Origin: Cenococcum geophilum 1.58 | Lineage: Eukaryota > Ascomycota > Dothideomycetes > Gloniales > Gloniaceae | Direction: 5' to 3' | Assembly (NCBI GenBank): GCA_001692895.1 | Contig: KV748230.1 | Location: 682,001 to 746,000, forward strand | DNA length: 64,000 nt | Shown here: piece by piece, positions 58,540-64,000 of the stretch | Layout: each line of letters begins with the position of its first letter | Numbering within the stretch: the stretch's first letter is position 1 | The notes under the pieces: generated by a model | The model's database searches: none | Told to the model about the DNA's origin: nothing | What the model saw: only the letters and a program-made list of their open reading frames with translations | Position numbers and translations under genes: made by a program

Positions 58540-59215
58540 TACCTGCATAAACGCCTGCACGAAAGCCTGCACGAAGCCTGCACGAAGCCTGCACGACGTC
58601 TGCACGAACGCCTGCACGAATACAAACTCTATATAAAGCTCCGGTCGAAGCTCTGGTCGAAGCTCTGGTCGAAGCTCTGGTCGAAGCTCTGGTCGAAGCT
58701 CTGGTCGAAGCTCTGGTCGAAGCTCTGGTCGAAGCTCTGGTCGAAGCTCTGGCCGCGAAGCCTCTGCTTGAGGCTCTGGTCGAGCTCTTGGTCAAGGCTC
58801 CGCTCGAAGCTCTGGTCGAAGCCGTGGTCGGAAGCTCTGGCGAAGCTCTGCTTGAGGCTCTGGTCGAGGCTCTGGTCAAGGCTCTGGTCAAGGCTCTGGT
58901 CGAGGCTCCGCTCGAAGCTCTGTCGAAGCCGTGGTCGAAGCTCTGGTTGAAGCTCTGGTTGGAGGCTCTGGTTGAGGCTCTGGTTTGAAGCTCTGCTCGA
59001 AGCTCTGCACGAAGCTCTGCACGAAGCTCTGCTCGAAGCTCTGCATGAAGCTCTGCACGAAGCTCTGCTCGGAGCTCTGCACGAAGCTCTGCTCGAAGCT
59101 CTGCTCGAAGCTCTGCTCGAAGCTCTGCTCGAAGCTCTGCTCAAAGCTCTATACGAGGCCTCTGCTCAAAGCTCCTGCACAAGGCGGCTCTGCTCGAAGC
59201 TCTACTAACACACAG
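58540..59215. repeat. Second 12-bp minisatellite array (GAAGCTCTGGTC / GAAGCTCTGCTC)
   Basis: Begins with GCCTGCACGAA units, passes into GAAGCTCTGGTC units (about 58645-58990) and then GAAGCTCTGCTC/CAC units to about 59200. All run in one direction, unlike the first array. It ends in CTCTACTAACACACAGCACT, matching the 3' edge of the first array (about 4803-4824). Long reading frames through it are artefacts of the multiple-of-three unit. Confidence 0.95.
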
Positions 59216-59435
59216 CACTAATATACTACGAAGGTTCTATAATTAGCTATATAACCACCTATATAATTATTATTATTAATTCTATTTATTGCCCAATTTG
59301 GTCCCTTTTTAGGTCTATATAGGAAAAAGCCCTATAAGGGGAAAACTCTAAGTATTTCCTTTTAGCTAGTNNTATTTGTTCNNCCTTTNCCTAGCTAGTA
59401 TATCTTTATATCTTCTAGTCTACCTTATATACTAT

Positions 59436-59570
59436 ACTTCCTAGGTATATTAGAAAATCTAAAAGGAGAAGTAAAAGGGTTTAGAAATTCGCTAGTAAGC
59501 CGCCTATAGCTAGGCGGGAGTATTTAGTCCTTAAGGGGCTAGAATAGGGCGTATTATTTAGTGTCCTCCT
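59436..59570 (+). repeat. Direct repeat also found at the right window edge (63880-64000)
   Basis: Both copies start AGGTATATTAGAA and share TATAGCTAGGC, GTATTTAGTC and AAGGGGCTA-type segments. They may be LTRs or ends of one element or two solo copies; the second is cut by the window end. Ambiguous bases occur just upstream (59371-59389). Confidence 0.45.
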
Positions 59571-59599
59571 ATTAGATCTTATATGCTATTTAAAACTAC

Positions 59600-61080
59600 T
59601 AAAGAATTCCTTAGCCTATAAGCTATTTTACTACTATTTATAAGCCCCTACTTATAAAGAGTATCTAAGTAATATTATTTATGCCTACGCTAGCGAGTAG
59701 CTAGTCCCTTACTAAGTAGTAGCTATAAAATAGTAGTATATAATATATTAAGGTAACTAAGAAGTAGTCCGTATAGGCCTAATAGGGATCTAAATTAAAC
59801 ATTAAGTAATAAATTATTATTATTATATATTAAGGTAAGATATTTAAAATATAGATATTAGCTATATATTTAGACCTAGGACCTTTATCTATAGTAGAAA
59901 AACAGCTATAGATTTTACTCTCATTAGTCCTTTATATAAGAGAAGAGCTAGTATTAACTATAGGGTATTCTATATAGCTGAGACTACAATTACGACATTA
60001 CGTGATATTAGCCTTAGGTCATGTGTTCCGACAAAAAGGTATAAAAAAAGATAGTTATAAAACGTATATAAGAAGCGGCAGAAGTATAAAAGCTACTACC
60101 GTAGATATAAGTAGGCGTAAGAAAGAAAAGATTAACCCTTTTAGCTCTCTTCCTAATTATCTCTAATATCTAAGCGGTATAGTAAGCTTACCTAGAATAT
60201 ATTATATCTATACTAAGCCTAGACCTAAGCAGAATATTTAATAATATATTATATAAGAGACTTCTATAAATCCTAAGAAATAAAGGCCTACTAAATTAGA
60301 TAATTAAGTTTATCTAAGCCTTTCTAATAGGGCGTACTATAAAAATTATAATTAAGGGCTATAAAAGCGAATTAATACTAATACCTATAGGTATTATATA
60401 GGGATTACCCCTATTTCTATTTTTAATTATTTTCTTTATATCTAAACTACTAAAGATATATAATAATAGCTAGGATAATAGCTATATAAAATTATAGGGG
60501 CCTATAAAAGGACACTATATACCGTAATAGAACGTAAAGTAGTAATACTGTTACTAGACGTATATATAGAAGCAACTGCTATATAGAGGGCATCTATAGT
60601 ATAAGGCCACCTAGTAGAAAAGGAGATACGCTAAATAGTAGAGCGTATATAAGGAGCAAGGGCCCTATAAAGAAGCATTACGCCTAAGCTTATAAGTTAA
60701 AAAGCCCTCTATCTATAAGTAGTAGGGGGGATGGGAAATATAAGAGCTACTATAACACTTAGCGCTATGCTAGTAGAGCACTATAATAATAGAGGATATG
60801 AGGCCACTAGTATAAGTGGAGATCTACTATATACATCGCAAGATAGGTAGATATTAAGTAGAAATAATGCTAAAAGAAGGCGGTAAAAGCGTAGAGAGGA
60901 ACTACGTGGAGCACCCTATAAATAATATTAACTTTCTCCCTATATAAAGGATAGATAAAGGTAGAATTTAAAGTCGCCTTTCTACTATAGATAGAGGTCT
61001 TAGAACTAAACGTATATCTAGCAAGCATTTATATCCTAAATACTATACTATACTATACGTATAAATAGCGGAAGATAAAT
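59600..61080 (+). pseudogene. LINE (non-LTR retrotransposon) reverse-transcriptase relic
   Basis: The clearest part is about 60235-60460. Ignoring stops it reads IFNNILYKRLL, NxIIKFIxAFLIGRTIKIII, KGYKSELILIPIGII, then the GLPLFLFLIIFFISKLLK block. These are the RT fingers/palm motifs of Tad1-like LINEs (PQGSPLSPIL in intact members). The remainder, with RIP stops throughout, cannot be assigned to endonuclease or RNase H with confidence. No poly-A tail seen. Confidence 0.65.
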
Positions 61081-61084
61081 ATCT

Positions 61085-61516
61085 TTTTAGGGATTATTCC
61101 TTTTTGGATCCATATAAGAAATCGATAGAATGTGTGATATGAGTGCTTGATCGGATTTCTAGAATATTATTGGATATTCTATAATATGCAAATCTATCGG
61201 GATCCGCTATTTATCCTAAATCCCATTATCATTCATGCGGATGTTCGGCGGAAATCGATTTATCCGATCAGAATCAGTGTGGGATTTTTTCCCCGATTTT
61301 TCCCCGCATAGGGGATACAGGAGGATAATCTAGAATATGTGAGAGCTCTTGATGATTTCCTGAAGAATTGGATATTTGATATATGACAAAATATATCCGG
61401 GGATGAATATTTATCATAAATCCTATTATAATAAATTACGGATGATATCGTTTATCGATCAGAAAATGATATATCATCAATATCTTCTCATAATATATCG
61501 CATGACTGATATATTC
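61085..61516. repeat. Compositionally distinct, non-RIPed block with two diverged copies
   Basis: Contains CpA and TpG at normal frequency, unlike its flanks, and is full of GAT/ATC words. Two related stretches (about 61132-61265 and 61330-61465) share AGAATRTGTGA, TTGGATATT, ATATTTATCMTAAATCC and CGATCAGAA, giving a diverged tandem of about 195-bp period. It ends at the assembly gap. No open frame of note. Origin unknown. Confidence 0.5.
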
Positions 61517-61541
61517 NNNNNNNNNNNNNNNNNNNNNNNNN
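61517..61541. other. Assembly gap (25 N)
   Basis: Run of undetermined bases. The sequences on its two sides differ in composition, so continuity across it should not be assumed. Isolated N also at 33440 and 59371-59389. Confidence 0.99.
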
Positions 61542-63820
61542 TCTTATAGTTCAGTTGTTATAAGTATAAGAACGTATCTTATTTAAATAATAAAGCAGAC
61601 GCCCCTAGTACTGTAGATCTCTAAAGCCTTATAGACCTACTAAAAATGACCAAGCCTTCCCTTTTTCACAGCCCTAGCTAACCTATTGTACTCTACTACA
61701 ATATGACATATGACTAGGACGTACGGATATAATAATAAGCATTAAAAAAGTCCGGTTAAGCTCGCGTAGTTACGCCGCCCCTACTATCTAACGGACAGTA
61801 GACTACCCTTTAAAAATTAGAGGATTTAAGTATACAGGAGAAGCTCCGCGTTAATTATATATTTCTTTTTAAGAAGCTAAATACTCTACTCCTTAGTCGA
61901 ACTCATTAGGACGCCGTAACGGCACCTTTAAGCTCAGTGTTAAGGACGGTCTCTATTTTACATTTTGATATCTACTTATAAGGTCATACGGCACTAGTAG
62001 CTAAATTTATAATTCAACTCCTAAAAGTAACCAGCCCCCCTGATAGGCCGATACTAGTATGGAACTAATAATTGGCCTATAATAAACCGAACTAACCTTT
62101 AACTAAATTCTAGACTTAATTCCTATACCCACCTTCACTAGGGAGAAGGCTAGGTTCCCTAGAACTACCGATTAAACTATATACATACAGCTAAATTTAG
62201 CTTATAAGAGACAGGCTGCTATACACCTTAAATACAACTTACTACCCGTATAATAGGACTGTACTAACTTATTACTTATTATTAAATTTATAGAAAAAGC
62301 AAATTAACGCTACCTAATTAGTAGAAGCAACCTATAGCGATTAAAGTTTAGGTGAGCCTATACGTATCAGGACTAAAGTAGAAGATACAGCCATACAGAC
62401 CGCTTTATACACTAAAAGCGGGGAACCTACTATAAATAGGAGCGGAGCTTACTAACACGCTTAAGTAATAAAAAACAAAGCACGCTATTAATAATACTTA
62501 ATCATAATACTCTAATTAACCGCTGCTTAGCTACGTGCTATACACTAATATATTAGAAACATAGGGCAAATCACCAGATACTACTTAAGTTAGAATACAC
62601 GTGATGGAACACAAGGTCTAGATTGATTCTAACGATAAGAGGGAGGGGCGTGAAGGACAATTTAAGCTTTTAATATAGTACGCTCTATGATATCGGTGTA
62701 GTAAGGCTATAATGGCTAGGTACGGTTCTAAATCTGGGCTTAGCTAGGACGGTAGCGTACTAGTAAACGAAGTCCTTAAGGCTATCTGCTAAGCTACTAG
62801 AACATAGTACCTATATACGAGATATGGGGTTATAGCCAGAATACTAAGCGCTATACTGAAAACGCCGAACCGTAGGTACGTTCTACTACTAGACTTATAT
62901 AGTAACGTTACTATATACCTAGAGTGTTAATAGTTACAGTACTTAATAGAAGATGGATATATAGTATAAGCCGGACGAGTATCACTTATATGAAGAAGCG
63001 GATAGCCCTTTAACAGCAGGCGTAATATGCTAATAATGCTAGGGCGCCTGACTCCTATATAGAGGTAGAAGTAAGCAGAGGAAAAACGGAAATACTAGAA
63101 AACTATTAGCTTACTAGCGCACAGAAGACTAGACGCTTACATAGACTAGGGAGTGCTATAAGTATCAGAGGTAAAGGTTACTAATGACTAGATGACAAAT
63201 ATCCTACCGTATACGCACACTAATTATACGCATGGCGGGATTTAAACTAGAAGCGACTAATAGAGGAGGTAGTCGAAAAATATACAGACAGCAGCTAACG
63301 AGAAACCCTATCGTTAATCTAAAAGGTAAAAATCTATAGGCGTTTCTACTATAGAATAGACGGTTTGTTAGGGCTAACTGTAGCTACGTACACTCATCCT
63401 AATATATTAAAATACCGTTACCTTATATATATACGGGTGCCTATTTTAGTTAGTACGCTGATATACCTTACTCAGTATAGTCTTACGGTTAGTAACCGGC
63501 TAGTATTTACTGTATAGTAGTATAAATAACCTATTAACTTAATATTCTCTATAATAGACGGCCTACTATGATCGGCTAACAAGGTAATAAGATAGCTTAT
63601 AGGTTTAAGTTCTTTATGATTCTAAGCATACTTTAATAGACCGTGAAAGAGGATTAAGATCTAATAGGAGGATATTAACAGGGTACTCCCTTTCTAGCCC
63701 CTTAAAGATTAAATATCCCTACCTAGTTAGGATAGGTAGTACGCTACGCGAATTACTAGATCTTCTACTACTCTTCCCTTAATCTTTTAAATATACCTAA
63801 AAAGTATAGTATCATAGTAG
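61542..63820. other. RIPed, unassigned sequence
   Basis: A plus-strand reading at about 61640-62400 has long runs broken mainly by TAG/TAA (LSIQEKLRVNYIFLFKKLNT, RTVSILHFDIYL), so it was once coding, but I do not recognise the protein. Nothing can be assigned from 62400 to 63800. Confidence 0.4.
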
Positions 63821-63883
63821 ACCTAAAGATATAAAGATATATTTATGTTGGTAAAGGTAGAATATATCTTTATATCTTTAGGT
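63821..63883. repeat. Hairpin-forming inverted repeat
   Basis: ACCTAAAGATATAAAGATAT and its complement, separated by about 20 bases, form a 20- to 22-bp stem. It sits just before the second copy of the 59436 repeat. Confidence 0.8.
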
Positions 63884-64000
63884 ATATTAGAAGATTTAGG
63901 GGGGGTAGTAGGAGTATTAGTAATTTATTAGCGTACTATATCTATAGCTAGGCAAGCGGTATTTAGTCTCTAAGGGCTAAAAGGGGTATATCCTTTAGTG
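63880..64000 (+). repeat. Second copy of the 59436-59570 repeat, cut by the window edge
   Basis: Starts AGGTATATTAGAA as the first copy does and diverges by transitions and small indels. It continues beyond the window. Confidence 0.45.

Noticed and set aside
58523..59221. Open frames with SSRASSRAS or DQSLDQSL repeats
   Set aside because: Same cause: frames through the second 12-bp minisatellite.

Overview
The window looks like a chromosome segment of a filamentous ascomycete (Pezizomycotina). The short GT-AG introns (56-81 bp) with CTAAC/CTGAC-type branch sites, the fungal protein families (SNG1/DUF3533 membrane protein, GFA-fold protein, SDRs, fungal GH79 and MGH1-like glycosidase remains) and, above all, the two-compartment composition point there. 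Long AT-rich tracts, poor in CpA and TpG and full of in-frame TAG/TAA, carry the footprint of repeat-induced point mutation (RIP). They flank a normal-composition gene island at about 13.0-33.2 kb and a smaller unmutated, apparently gene-free stretch at about 56.1-58.0 kb. I cannot assign a genus from sequence alone.

Left arm (1-13.0 kb): a decayed plus-strand Ty3/gypsy chromovirus enters from the left edge (RT, RNase H, integrase, chromodomain) and probably ends in an LTR at 5622-6066. Near its 3' end sits a TIR element (3302-5075, 8-bp target duplication TTCTTACG), with a second related TIR element inside it (3630-4644). Both are filled with a 12-bp minisatellite that runs in one orientation and then the other. 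Next comes a structurally complete minus-strand gypsy element (6390-12845) with 193-bp LTRs and a CTCCG target duplication. Its interior is riddled with stops while its LTRs differ at only two sites.

Gene island (13.0-33.2 kb): intact-looking genes are an SNG1-like membrane protein, an atypical NAD(P)-binding epimerase/SDR (minus), a GFA-fold zinc protein, a four-exon SDR, an F-box-like protein with an exact 72-bp internal duplication (minus), and a large fungal membrane protein (minus). Between them lie several pseudogenes: an AMP-dependent CoA ligase, an O-methyltransferase, a membrane-anchored Ser/Thr-rich protein, and fused remains of an MGH1-like glycosidase and a GH79 enzyme. The lesions are mostly indels and scattered stops rather than RIP, so this is an eroding accessory (possibly former secondary-metabolite and carbohydrate-degradation) locus. 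A non-RIPed TIR element lies at 28415-28885.

Right arm (33.2-64 kb): the most striking object is a large TIR transposon, 33228-50374, bounded by the 9-bp duplication CCACGTACG. After removing a later 6.1-kb Ty1/copia insertion (35770-41856, TSD TAAAG) it is about 11 kb. It encodes the remains of a RecQ-like superfamily 2 helicase (plus), a tandemly duplicated 1.9-kb unit of unknown product, and a minus-strand protein resembling the fungal DUF6589 family. It is strewn with the octamer ATATCCGC. Beyond it, a second TIR element (50402-56091) hosts a Tc1/mariner-type MITE (50740-51164) and a DIRS/Ngaro-type tyrosine-recombinase retrotransposon with split direct repeats A1-ORFs-B1-A2-B2 (51261-56000). 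The last part holds short duplications, another array of the 12-bp minisatellite family (58.5-59.2 kb), a LINE reverse-transcriptase relic, an assembly gap (61517-61541) and unassigned RIPed sequence.

Taken together the window is a nested transposon graveyard around a small eroding gene island. Few genes can be linked into a pathway. The SNG1-like transporter, CoA ligase relic, SDRs and methyltransferase relic are the only plausible functional grouping, and that is inference.
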